Shown: positions 1 through 10,377 of the stretch, piece after piece | How the letters are laid out: each line of letters starts with the position of its first letter | How positions within the stretch are numbered: the stretch's first letter is position 1 | NCBI GenBank assembly: GCA_019096155.1 | Contig: JAHCVI010000002.1 | Span: forward strand, 1,240,001 to 1,304,000 | Direction: 5' to 3' | Source of the DNA: Staphylotrichum longicolle | Lineage: Eukaryota > Ascomycota > Sordariomycetes > Sordariales > Chaetomiaceae | DNA length: 64,000 bases | Position numbers and translations under genes: made by a program | Notes under the pieces: model-generated | Database searches by the model: none | What the model saw: only the letters and a program-made list of their open reading frames with translations | What the model was told of the DNA's origin: nothing

Positions 1-541
1 TTCGGATCTTGTGATTGTCACCCCTTGCGATCGGTCTAGAACCGAGTTAAAACGCTGGCTTGTGATTGCGGACCTCATAGCATGGATCCGAGCGAACGCG
101 CCTTCACATTTCGCCGTCTCAGGGGGTGGGGGATAGAGTCATCACCTCCATCATGGCTTCCATATTGAGAGACAGGATGGGTAGGAAACCACCCTCGTCC
201 CCTTTTGCACATGGGGATTACCGTGCTGTCTTATCCCGCGAACCGCCGCTACCAAAATCCTGCCAAACTGTCTAAGCGCGGGCTGCTTGGGCTCTGTCTC
301 AACCACAAGAACGCCGGGAGCTCGATGGATCATCCAGCCGTCCAATCATCATCCCCACGAGCTGGAACCCAGCCGGCACGCGAGCGGCCTCAACGGCGTC
401 CTCCCGAGACCTAACGACGCGTGGTGCCCTTGAATGGCGGACACGACAACAAGCCGACGACGACTCGCAGTGTTCCTCTGGACGAGAGCGGCATCGCTCC
501 TGCTGCCGCGCAGACGACGCTCCCGCTCGCGCCTCATCACT
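1..541. other. Upstream region, no gene seen
   Basis: No supported coding sequence lies here. The only long open frames overlap each other on both strands and carry no recognisable family. The last 100 bases read in frame into the GH43 gene, but that extension is basic and lacks a signal peptide, so it is treated as leader. Confidence 0.5.
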
Positions 542-1728
542 ATGTTCCCGTTCCTCGTCCCCACGTCCCTCTTCCTCACCCTCCTCCTCTCGGCGCCCCA
601 TCAACGCGCCCAAACCACCACCGCTTTCACCTCGACGACGACGACGACGCCGACCGCCTCAACCGACACCCCCAAAACACCACTCCTCCAGGTCAACTTC
701 CCGGACCCGTGCATCATCCTCGACCCCGAATCGGGCACGTGGTACGCGTTTGCGACCGGCGCCTGGCCCCCGCCCCCTCCCACCAACGCCTCCAACACCA
801 CTACTACCGCCCTCTCCTCCTCCTCCAACACCACCACCTCCTCCTCCTCTCCACCCCCAGCCACAAACTACACCTACAAGAACATCCAAGCGGCGTCCGC
901 CCCCTCCCCCTCGGGCCCCTGGACCTACCTCCCGCACGCCGACCCCCTGCCCCTCCCGGGCGGCTGGACTTCGGGCCCGGGGCCCATCTCGCAGGTCTGG
1001 GCGCCGTCGGTCGTCCAGCTCAACGCGTCGGCCTTCGTGCTCTACTACACGGCGCTGCTCGCGGGCAACCACTCGCGCTTCCACTGCGTCGGCGCCGCGA
1101 CGTCGACGTCCGTCCTCGGGCCGTACGACCCGCTCCCGCAGCCCGTGGCGTGCCCGCTCGATAAAGGCGGGGCGATCGACCCGGCGGGGTTCCTGGACCC
1201 GGCGAGCGGCAGGCGGTATCTAATCTACAAAGTGGACGGGAACGCGCTGGGCGAGGGCGGCGAGTGCAACAACGGCGTGGAGCCGGTCAAGGGCACGCCG
1301 ATCGTGCTGCAGGAGGTGGAGGCCGCGGACGGGGTGACGCTCCAGGGGGACGGGGTCGAGGTGCTGGACCGGGACGAGAAGGGCGGGGACGGCCCGCTGG
1401 TGGAGGCGCCGGACGTGGTGTGGGTCGGGGAAGGGCGGTACGTGCTGTTCTATAGCAACCACTGCTGGGACGGGCCGGGGTATAGCGTGAATTACGCCGT
1501 GGCCGAGGGGAATGTGTCCGGGCGTATGAGAGGAGCGAGGGCGGGAGGTTGATTGGGACGGGGGACGGGTTTAATGTCACGGCGCCCGGGGGCGCGGCGA
1601 GCGTGCCCGGCGGAGGGTGGATGGTGTTTCATGGGAACTGTCCGCAGGGGAGGTGTATGTTTGGGGCGGCGGTGGAGGTGGGGGGGAGAAGGTTGCTGTG
1701 TCGTGAGGGGTTTGTGGGGTGTTGTTGA
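542..1728 (+). CDS. Secreted glycoside hydrolase family 43 protein, frame broken near the 3' end
   Basis: Likely secreted five-bladed beta-propeller glycosidase acting on arabinose- or xylose-containing plant polymers. I start at 542 rather than the in-frame ATG at 434, because only residue 1 of this start is followed by a signal peptide (MFPFLVPTSLFLTLLL). Candidate catalytic acids are D55 in NFPDP, D213 in GGAIDP and E288 in LVEAPD, the usual GH43 arrangement. A Ser/Thr/Asn-rich loop (about 81-107) interrupts the first blade, and several N-glycosylation sites are present. The frame opened at 542 ends at 1552, but family-like sequence (ERSEGGRLIGTGDGFN, then WMVFHGNC) continues in the next frame to a stop at 1726-1728. 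Restoring one C near 1523 gives SGPYERSEGG and 395 residues in total. Either a sequencing or assembly slip or a recent inactivating deletion. Subfamily and substrate are not determined. Confidence 0.8.
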
Positions 1729-3575
1729 CGAGGCATAAGGGGTATTTGGGTGATGGTTTGAAGACGGGAAAGGGCGGATGAACAGGAGGAGACAGAGAGA
1801 CATGAATAATGATCAGGTTGCGGTTTGGGTGTTCCAAGCCTCGCCGTCCAAGGCTCTTGCGCCTCAAGGTCTAACTCTCACTTGTCAGGACAAGAGTATT
1901 TGCATCGACTTTCCATTTGTAGAACCAAGAAGCAAAACTGGAGCTATGTTCATCAAGTCTACCATCTTGGCAACCGGAGACTTTTGTCGTCGTCTGTGTG
2001 TTGACGGTCTCTCAAGACAGCTCCGCAGATCGAGATGGACTGCTGCAACGTCTGTGCGGGTTCAATGAGAACAATCGAGATGGATGAATGCAGGGCAAGT
2101 TTTGAGCCAACCGCAACCTGGAACTAATGCACGAAAAACCGTGGTGCCTGGCGGATGAGATGGTGATGGGTTTCCATGACTGATTTAGCGTGGAAAACAC
2201 GTTTTGTCATGTCCATCGTCCGTCCATGGCCACAATCCCATGCTGTTGCTCTCACACGAAGTCGGTGCTGCTTAGCGCGCTGGCGGGGGTGAGGTGCGGC
2301 GCCGCAGTGAAGCGATTGTGATGGATGTTTGGGCGGTGGCATGCAGGCGCTGCTTGCGACGAGAAACCAATGAGATGCGCCTGCGAGGTGCTGTCGGTTT
2401 AAGCTCCCATCCCCTGTCCCAGCCCGGCTTAGCGGCATCTTGGCAGGCCCTCGAAGCGCCCGCCAAGGCTGTGATCCCACTTTGTTCCCTTGATCGGTGC
2501 CGCTCGGTGGAACTCGCACAAAACAGGGAACCCCCATCGAAACACTGCGGCCGTTCACAGGCGCAACATCCAGTCTTGCCAGTCTGTTGGGACCATGGCG
2601 GCCTGTCGAGGCGGCCCAGTGGCCAAGGCGGCCAGGTCGGCCGATTGATCTCCCAACAACCAACGCTCAGCTGTTTGCACTGTTTGCACGGGAAGAGACG
2701 GCATGTCTGCAAACTCGACTCTGAATCCCTGATGAATACTCTACCCGGAAGGTTCTGTGCTGTGTGCACAGGATTAACGTTAAGCGCGCGCAGGTGTCCG
2801 GTTGATCGATTTCGTCTCGTTTTCACACCACCTTGCCGTCAGATCAGATCGGACGAGCACCAGGAACAACCAGGGGTACACGGTCTGATAATCTGATTGG
2901 CGAATCGAAGCAAACCTAATGGAATGGTTCAATGGAGCAATCCGCTGGTGCCGACCAGATCGACGCCACGCCCCGGAGCCTTCTGGCCATCTGCCGACCG
3001 CGGCCTCTGCGAAGCGCAAGGATGGCAGCCAGCGGCACCAGAGAGCAACTATCCAGCCCGTCACGCCCCGATCCGGCCTAGGAGGGCGATGAGGGCGAGT
3101 CGTTGCCGTACCTGAGCAGCGAATTCGCCGCCGAGAGCACCCCACTTTCCCTTTCTGCTCAGGGCCTCGGGGTTGCATGCAGCTCGTCACATCCACCCAC
3201 CACTTCGTCCCCGTCAACCGTCCACCGGCGGCACCAGAGAGTGCGCCAGACGCTATTGCTCCCATGGCTCCCATGGCTCCCATGGCTGCCCACCGTTGCT
3301 CGTCCCCCATGCCGTGCGACTGCAGATGGTTTATTTTGCAACATAATCCTGCCCCCTCCTCGCGTGCTCCAGTCTTTGTTCTCTCTCTCGATGGCCTCTC
3401 CCTAGTTTCCTGTGGTGTTTGTTCTTTGACTTGTTTGTCGACGCTGGGGTGTTTCCGTCATTCAATTCTCCAATCCTCTTAAACAATAGAATCTTGTACC
3501 CTTTTACCCCTGGCTGGACCTGGGTTCCACTACCACTAATACTCGGTCCTGACCGTTCACACAAACATAAACATC
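1729..3575. other. Intergenic region and leader of the next gene
   Basis: No supported gene. The final 200 bases or so before 3576 are pyrimidine-rich, as expected for a fungal promoter or 5' leader. A short direct repeat lies at 3258-3287. Confidence 0.5.
3258..3287. repeat. 9-bp tandem repeat, about 3.3 copies
   Basis: The unit GCTCCCATG is repeated head to tail three times with a partial fourth. It lies about 290 bases upstream of the start codon at 3576. Function unknown. Confidence 0.8.
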
Positions 3576-5325
3576 ATGGCGAAGTCGGCTCTTTTCACAC
3601 TCTTCACCCTTCTCTGGGCATCATCACACCTCTCTTCGGCACTCCAAGTTTCGCCAAACTCGCCATGCTCTTCAGTATGCCGGGACTCGCTCGACCTCGA
3701 CGTCTCCGACCCCAACTCCTCCAACACAAGAAACTCGGACATCACATGTCGCGATTCCGCCTACTCGAGCGCAGCGGGGACCAAGTTTAAGAACTGCATG
3801 ACCTGCCTGGAGAAGAGCACCTTCTCGCAGGGCAGTGAGAGCGACACCATGTGGTTCCTCTGTGCGTCTTCCTGGATCTGGTCCTCGAGCCCTACCCACT
3901 AACCCCGTGCTGCAGATAACCTCAGGTATGCGACTGCATACTGTGTCTTTGGGTTTCCCAATGCCACTGGCATCGCATCAACGCCATGCACCACAAGCAA
4001 GGCCTGCGGCAATCTCCAAGCCAGCATGCAGCACGGACTACTGACCCCCGGGAGCACAACCGCCTACTCGTACTGCAAGGCCGGCGCCGGCGAGGCCATG
4101 GAGTTCTCCAACTTTGAGAGCTGCATTCCCTGCATATCTGCCGAGGGGACGACCGAGTACCTCGCCAACTGTAGGTCTTCAAAGCTCGACCGGACTTTCT
4201 GTTTACTGACTGGTGACTTCAGTCATTGTGGCTCTGGAAGCTGGCTGCCGGCAGCAACCCGCCCCCGGCATGCTCCTCGGCCTGAACGACACCATCTTTG
4301 CTAGCACGCAGATCAGCATCGTCGATCCGACAGCGCCCAAGTCGGACGAGGGCGCAAAGACGGGCCTCGGAGTCCCCGTCATCGTCGGCATTGTGGCCGG
4401 TGCCGTGGTTCTCCTCCTCGTCGTCGCCGGGACCACCTTCATCTGCCTGCGCAAGCGCAAGAACAAGCGCGCCCGCGCCAGCGCCGAAGCCGACTTCTAC
4501 ACCCGCTTCAACCCCCGCCACCGGTCGTCCATGTCCTTCCAGTGCCAGACGCACATGGTCTCCCCGCGCTTCTGGCCCACCGCCGGCGCCGAAGAGGGCC
4601 TGTCCACCCCGACGGCCGACAGCCCCGACGGCGCCGCCGCCACCTCCACCCCGCGCCGCTCCTCCATCTACAAGTCGCACGACCTGGACTACCCCTATCC
4701 CACCACCAAGCCAACCTCGACGACGACCACCCTCGCCCCCCTGCACATCACCACCACGGTTCCCCCGCAGGCCTACGCCTCCCCGACCACGGCCGAGCGC
4801 GTCTACCACTCCCCCTCCGACTTCCGCTCCCCGCTCTCCGCCGAGTCCACCCGCAGCACCGCCGCCCTGCTGCCGTCCATCAAGCCCTACGTCCCCGCCG
4901 AGCACGGCGTCCACGTCCCCGGCAGCCCGCCCATCCCCACTCCCGTCGTCGCCAGCCCCGTCACCGCCACGACGACCTCGCCACTGTCCGCAACGGGGAC
5001 CGGGACGGGGATGACGCCGCTCTTGAAGTCGCAGGCGTGGCCGTTGCCGGTGCCCGAGTCTCGTTCGCATTCCCATCGTCACAGTCTCCAGAGGAGCGAC
5101 AAGGCGGAACGGCACGTCATCAAACTCGGTGGCGCCGTGCCGCCTCCGCCGCCGCCGCCGCCGCTCAAGACGTCGTGGAGGGGCAGCAGCAGCAGCGGCG
5201 GTGGGTTGATGATGGGGAGGAAGAGCCCCAAGCTTCCTGGGGGGGCTGGGGGGGGTGGGGGCACGGGGAGTCCCGTCGAGTCGTGGGAGATTCAGACTGC
5301 GTTTGCGGCGCCGCCAAGGCGGTAG
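3576..5325 (+). CDS. Secreted/type I membrane cysteine-rich protein, unknown function
   Basis: Three exons: 3576-3861, 3916-4170 and 4223-5325, giving 547 residues. Both introns (54 and 52 nt) have clear GT..AG ends and restore the frame (WFL-YNLRY and LAN-FIVALE). Residues 1 to about 22 form a signal peptide. The ectodomain to about 225 holds paired cysteines (CSSVC, CMTC, CIPC) and N-glycosylation sites. A transmembrane segment spans about 231-255 (VPVIVGIVAGAVVLLLV), followed by a basic stop-transfer run (LRKRKNKRAR). The cytoplasmic tail is some 290 residues, rich in Ser, Thr and Pro, with a run of about nine prolines. This is the layout of fungal surface proteins often labelled LPXTG-like or Mid2-like; I cannot assign a function. 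A role in cell-surface sensing or wall contact would be inference. Convergent with PET127. Confidence 0.8.
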
Positions 5326-6007
5326 GCTTTTTTTTTTCTTTGTGTTTTGGTTTCATTGTTTGTTGTAGGTTGTGTTCGGTTGGAGAGGGTGTAATCGTAC
5401 GGGATACCAAGAATTGGATGGGGTTTGGCGATGGGGTTTGGAGGTGGGAGTTCAAGGAGTTGTTGGTTTTGATGCGGTGATACGTGAATGGAGGGGACTT
5501 GGAGGAATGGATGCCATCAAAACATACTAATGCATTTATTACACGATCGACTATCGACACGCTCTCGCAGGTGATACCCCTGACTGTTGCGTTAGTGACG
5601 CCCAGTCGGTACTCTCAAATTGCTCGTGGCTACCATTCCTTTCCTCCTCATTCCGCCTTCACTCTTCTCGACCAGAAGCCGTGCCGTCTCTCAGCTTGAA
5701 ACTACCTCGCAGAACTCGCCAGAACCAAAACCATAGACCAATAACTACCCGCATGTCATTTCAAAACGCTTGACGTTTGAGCCATGGCGGCTGGCTCGCC
5801 ACTCCGCTTTTGAACGCCAGAAACCACAACGCAAGAGTCGGGCATTGAGAGAGGACATGGCACGCCCGTGGTGGTATAGTTTATGATACAGTGATGGTAC
5901 AGTACAAATCTATCGCCAAAACCCTTGTGATACACCCAAAAAAACAGACAAAATCCTACACACATTTCAGCATCACAACCCCCCCCCCCCCCAGCACCTC
6001 TTTATCC
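5326..6007. other. Convergent 3' intergenic region
   Basis: This lies between the 3' ends of two converging genes. It is T-rich just after 5325, and a run of 14 C sits at 5979-5992, only 16 bases past the PET127 stop codon. No gene seen. Confidence 0.6.
5979..5992. repeat. Homopolymer run of 14 C
   Basis: A pure C run (G on the PET127 strand) directly after the PET127 stop, in its 3' UTR. Such runs are prone to length error in sequencing. Confidence 0.95.
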
Positions 6008-9000
6008 TCACTCCCACACCTTATTCCCCTTTTCTTTCACCCACTTGAGCAGCGATTCCTCCTCACGGGCCTTGTCTTCCCTCCCACCACCACCACTACC
6101 ATCCACCGCCGCCCCGCTCTCCTTCTTCTTCCCCTCCGCGGGAAACACGTCGGGATAGCTCACGGGCCCGTCCGCGCCGTACACGTGGACGACGGGCTCG
6201 TCGCGCAGGCGGGCGTCCTCGCGGCGGCGGAAGCTGCGGCCGCTCTGGCTGTAGGCGTCGAGGCGGCCGCGGAACATGTGGTACCACTTGGCGTCCTTGT
6301 CGTAGCCGTCGTCCGGGTAGAGCAGGTTGCGCCGGCGGTTGAGCACCATGCGGTACAGCGTGTTGGCGCGCCGCTCGGGGATCTCCTCGAGCGCGTACTC
6401 GACCGTCCACCGCTGCTTGGCGTCGAGGTTCTCGGGCCGCACCACGTACTCGCCGTCGACCTTGTTGCGGATCGTGAGGATCAGGCCGTAGAGCTCGCCG
6501 CCGTTGGCTTCGTCCCTGAAGCCCTTGGTGGAGAATTGGGGTTTGGAAGCGGGTTGTTCCGGGGTGGTGGGTGTTGTCTGTTGGGATTTGGCGGGCTCCG
6601 TGGCCCTCTTCTCGAGCTCTGCGGCGGCTTCCTCGGGCGACACGGTACCTGACTCGAGGAGCACGTTTTCCTCACCCCTTCCGGCTTCGTCCGCTTCCTC
6701 GGTGAGCTCCGTCAGGAGCCTCTCAATCTTGCGCAGTCGAACCGAGTGCTCAGGGGTTTCCTCCTCGACCACGTCTTCGTCTTCTGCGGGCGAGGTCCGC
6801 TTCTCGCTGGGGCCAGCACGGATCTGTGTCGCCAGCTTGAGGATCAGATCCTTCAATGTGGGCTCGTCAGTAGGTGAATCGGCAGCGGTTGGCGTCTGGG
6901 CCTCGTCCTCGGTTTTCTCGGTTGGCACTTCGCGTTGCTCCTCAGCCGGCTTCTCGATTTGCTCGTCGACCAGCTCTTCAGCTTGCTCCACAACTTGCTC
7001 TGCGACTGTCGGAGTGCCAGTCGGCGTTGCGCCAGACTCGGGGACGACCTCGTCTGACCGAACAGGTGGTTCTGTCTCGCTGGTTTGTGTGGTTTGTTCC
7101 TCAGCGTCCTTCTCCGCCTCTTCCTCAACCTGCTCCTCGACAAGGGTCTCCGTCTCGCTGGTCTCGGCGCCTTCCTCGTCCTCAATCAACTCCTCAGCCA
7201 AATCCTCGGCCGGTTCCTCCGCCGCAGTTTGGTAATCCGAATCCCGCTCGGCCGCCGGGCGCCCGTTGCTGATGAGCGCCTCAAGAAAGGCGTCCACATA
7301 GCGCTGCGTCTCGTCGGGCGCCGTGGTCCGGAGCAGCCCGCTCTCCCGCAGCGCGTCCTCGATCGACTCCCGCACAAACGTCATGCCGTGCTCCTCGTCC
7401 TCGAGCTCATCCTCCACCTTGGCCATGACGTCCTCCCAGGCGGCCGAGCTCGTTACCTCGCCCTCGCCCTCACCATCGACCTCGTCCACGTCCGCCTCCT
7501 CGGCCTCCTCGACGGCCTCCTCGCCCACATCGTCCTCCTCCGGCGAGCGGCCCTCCCCGGTCACGAGGCCCATCATGCGGCGTTCAAACTCCTCGACCTT
7601 GGCGGCGGTGGCGCCCTGGATCTCGTCAATCTCCACCGGCGTGACGGGCTTGGCAAAGATGTAGATGAACGGGGCGGCGCTGTCCTCGCCGCGGGCCTCG
7701 AAATGGAGGCGCAGGGAGCGGTTGGGGTACTTGGCGCTGGCCCGGTCGAGGACCTTGTTGAGCAAGTGCAGGCTGAGCTTGAACTCGCGGTCGCCGAGGG
7801 TGGTGTCGGCCTGGCCGTGCAGGGCCAGGTCCATCTCCGGCAGGGGGATGTACTGGAAGCCAAAGATGCGCTCCGTGTTGTGGTAGGCGACAAAGATGCC
7901 GTCCATGCGGCCCATGCGGACCTGCAACGAGTACTTGAGGAAGGCGGAGCGAATCATGTCGTAGTACTCGCGCTCAAACGACTCCCACTGGCCGAAGCGC
8001 TCGCGGATCTCGTATCCCATGCCCTTGTGATAGTCGCGGGCGTCCATACGGATGGTGACGACGGCCCTGGTCTTGAGGTCGAACATGCCGGTGCCCGGCA
8101 GCCGGGGGTCGTAGGCGTCGAGCTGGGAGCGCATCATGAAGTCGCCCAGGGTGGTGTAGTGATATGACTCGGGCCCGTTCCGGTCCTCTTCGGTCAGCTG
8201 GTCCGAGTTTGTTTTGCGGTACTTTTCGAATTCCTCCTTGGGCAGGGTGAGGAACTTCTCCATGGACTTGCCCAGCATGCTCAGGACGTTTGCCGTGTCG
8301 TACTCTTTGTCAGCATCGATGGCGTAGACTCCGTCCTTCCAGTGGAGGAAGGTGGCAGAAGGGGCGCGCATGATGCGAGTGAATTTGTACGATTCGACGT
8401 CGAAGCCACGGGACAGCAGAGCGGGATTGATGGGGCGCCAGGCCGAGAGGAGATAATGGAAGTGAGACAGGGTCGACGTCATGCTTGAGGTCGAACCCGT
8501 GTACTTCTTCTTGTATTCGGCGGCCGTGTCGATGAGGGTGGTGTCCTTGGAGGAGGTGACGTATTGCTTGATGGCGTTGAAATCGAACTCCTTGATGGGC
8601 ATGATGCGCTCAAGGTAGGGGTCGAAATTGAAGACACGAGACCGGGGGTCTTGGATGTGGTAGACGCCGGGGTTGAACAGCACGCGATCCAAGCCGTAGG
8701 CGAGCCTGGGAACGGGAGGTTGTGGCTTTCTGATGGGGATCAGGTTGAGGCTGCGTGCATCGATGCGGCTGATAGTGAGGGGCTGAGTTTTTCCTGCCTT
8801 GACCTTGATCTTGGAACTGAGAGCTCCGAGCGGTTGGATCGCCGGTTCCTCGACTGGCTTCGCAGCGGGCTTTGCTGCTGTCGCCGCTGCCGCCACCCCT
8901 GCCAGCCCAAACGCCTTTGCTAACGATGTTTTGGTAAAGCCGAGTGCGGACTTCTCCCGCTTTGCCGTCTCTTGCTTCGCCTTCTCCTGGGTCTGTATGG

Positions 9001-9970
9001 CCTTCTCTTGCTTTGCCTTTTCTTGCTTGGCCTTCTCCTGCTTGGCCGTCTCCTTCTTGGTCGTCTCCTGCTTGACATTCTCCTGTTTGGCCTTTTCGTG
9101 CTTGTTCGTTTCTTGCTTGCCCTTCTTCAGCTTCGCCTTCTCCGGCTTGGCCTTCTCTTCCAACAGTTTCTGCTCCATTATCATCTTCTCTTTGGCCTTG
9201 TCCTCCTTGGTCTTGGACTTGGTCTCCTTTGCCTTGTCCTCCTTGGTCTTGGATTTGGCATCCTTTGCCTTCGTTTCCTCACTCTTCGATTTGACATCCT
9301 TTGCCTTCGTTTCCTTGGCCTTCTCGTCTTTGGCCTTCTCCTCCTTCACTTTCTTTTCCTTGGCCTTCTCATTGCTCTTCCCGTTGGTGGTCTGCTCCTT
9401 CGCCTTCTGTGTCTCCGCCTTCTGGGCCTCGGCCTTCTGTTTCTCTGCCGTTTGTGCCTTTGGCGCGGTCACCTTGGCGGACTTTGTTGCCTTGCTGGCG
9501 GGCTGAGGATCCTCCTTCACATCCTTACGGAGGGCTTTTTGCAGGACAGCGAGAGCGTCTTCGAGAAGTTTGCCTTCGCGGGGCGGTGCTGCCTTCTTCT
9601 GCGGCTCGGTGGATGGCGGGGGAGGCTGCTGATCATCGGCCTTGTTGATGTTATTCAGGGCGTCCAACGTGGAGCGCCACAGGCCAATCTTGGACACGGG
9701 CTTTGGCCTCCTCCTCTTCATCAGGTCCGGTATGGTCGGAAGGGCGCTGCCGATGGGTTCGGGGGGTTCAGGCGTGTCCGGGCGCTGCTGGGTTTGTTGC
9801 TGGTCTGACTGGCGGGTACTCGAGGAGTGGCGTGCAGCGCAGAGCCTTGCGACGGCGCCCGGCAGGCGACTGGCGCCGCCGGCACCGCTGGCAAGCAGCG
9901 CGCGGCATGCTGAGCAGATGAAGGGAGTGGTCCTCAGAATGCTGCGCCCTTGCTTGCCCAGTCGCAACAT
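6008..9970 (-). CDS. PET127: Mitochondrial RNA-processing protein, PET127 family
   Basis: Single exon, 1320 residues. Yeast Pet127 is a mitochondrial inner-membrane protein needed for 5' end processing and turnover of mitochondrial RNA. The N-terminus (MLRLGKQGRSILRTTPF) looks like a mitochondrial presequence. Residues about 165-340 are a lysine/glutamate/alanine repeat (units such as KQEKAK, KAKDEK). The PET127 domain covers about 420-800, with LFNPGVYHIQDPRSRVFNFD near its start. GTGMFDLKTRAVV at about 626-638 fits the D-x-K step of the PD-(D/E)XK nuclease fold proposed for the family. About 800-1200 is very acidic and low in complexity, and a separate ordered C-terminal block follows (about 1200-1300: YALEEIPERRANTLYRM). 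It is much longer than the roughly 800-residue yeast protein because of the repeat and acidic regions. The ATG at 9970 is the first in frame. Confidence 0.93.
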   Translation of the reverse strand: MLRLGKQGRSILRTTPFICSACRALLASGAGGASRLPGAVARLCAARHSSSTRQSDQQQTQQRPDTPEPPEPIGSALPTIPDLMKRRRPKPVSKIGLWRSTLDALNNINKADDQQPPPPSTEPQKKAAPPREGKLLEDALAVLQKALRKDVKEDPQPASKATKSAKVTAPKAQTAEKQKAEAQKAETQKAKEQTTNGKSNEKAKEKKVKEEKAKDEKAKETKAKDVKSKSEETKAKDAKSKTKEDKAKETKSKTKEDKAKEKMIMEQKLLEEKAKPEKAKLKKGKQETNKHEKAKQENVKQETTKKETAKQEKAKQEKAKQEKAIQTQEKAKQETAKREKSALGFTKTSLAKAFGLAGVAAAATAAKPAAKPVEEPAIQPLGALSSKIKVKAGKTQPLTISRIDARSLNLIPIRKPQPPVPRLAYGLDRVLFNPGVYHIQDPRSRVFNFDPYLERIMPIKEFDFNAIKQYVTSSKDTTLIDTAAEYKKKYTGSTSSMTSTLSHFHYLLSAWRPINPALLSRGFDVESYKFTRIMRAPSATFLHWKDGVYAIDADKEYDTANVLSMLGKSMEKFLTLPKEEFEKYRKTNSDQLTEEDRNGPESYHYTTLGDFMMRSQLDAYDPRLPGTGMFDLKTRAVVTIRMDARDYHKGMGYEIRERFGQWESFEREYYDMIRSAFLKYSLQVRMGRMDGIFVAYHNTERIFGFQYIPLPEMDLALHGQADTTLGDREFKLSLHLLNKVLDRASAKYPNRSLRLHFEARGEDSAAPFIYIFAKPVTPVEIDEIQGATAAKVEEFERRMMGLVTGEGRSPEEDDVGEEAVEEAEEADVDEVDGEGEGEVTSSAAWEDVMAKVEDELEDEEHGMTFVRESIEDALRESGLLRTTAPDETQRYVDAFLEALISNGRPAAERDSDYQTAAEEPAEDLAEELIEDEEGAETSETETLVEEQVEEEAEKDAEEQTTQTSETEPPVRSDEVVPESGATPTGTPTVAEQVVEQAEELVDEQIEKPAEEQREVPTEKTEDEAQTPTAADSPTDEPTLKDLILKLATQIRAGPSEKRTSPAEDEDVVEEETPEHSVRLRKIERLLTELTEEADEAGRGEENVLLESGTVSPEEAAAELEKRATEPAKSQQTTPTTPEQPASKPQFSTKGFRDEANGGELYGLILTIRNKVDGEYVVRPENLDAKQRWTVEYALEEIPERRANTLYRMVLNRRRNLLYPDDGYDKDAKWYHMFRGRLDAYSQSGRSFRRREDARLRDEPVVHVYGADGPVSYPDVFPAEGKKKESGAAVDGSGGGGREDKAREEESLLKWVKEKGNKVWE

Positions 9971-10377
9971 GGCAATTCGTCCTCTCGGGCGGTGACCAGG
10001 GCCCTAGCGTCGGGGGCGTCCCTGAATGCCAACTGCAGGCTGCGGACGGCAGGCGGCGGTGGTTGCGGTGTTCGGCCGGAGGATGGTGCTGCCCTCGCGT
10101 GTGCTCGACCCGTCAAAAGTGCTCGACGCGATCTCTGCAAGTGCAAGTCCCTAACTTTCTGTCTTATCGCGACTAATCTAAACCCCTGTCAGCATTTTTT
10201 TGTGCCCCACCCATTCCCGGAGTCCCGTCTTGGCTCGCCGTTGCCCGTGACGGTCCTCATTCGGCCGATCCCCCGATCACTCCGGACAGAGCTTACACAG
10301 TCAGGTCCGTCCCGTATTGTCTTGGAAACTGTAATCTTTTAAGTTGATGCACACGGGATCAAGGGAGCCATGTCGGC
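9971..10377. other. Intergenic spacer between two minus-strand genes
   Basis: This holds the promoter/leader of PET127 and the 3' flank of the phosphoesterase. No gene or RNA seen. Confidence 0.5.

Noticed and set aside
434..541. Earlier in-frame ATG for the GH43 gene
   Set aside because: It would place 36 basic residues before the signal peptide.
4219..5115. 298-codon minus-strand frame opposite the cysteine-rich membrane protein gene
   Set aside because: Gly/Arg-rich antisense shadow of a Pro/Thr/Ser-rich tail.
7085..8167. 360-codon frame on the plus strand opposite PET127
   Set aside because: It is a mirror of the high third-position GC of PET127; Leu/Val/Gly/His-rich with no motif.
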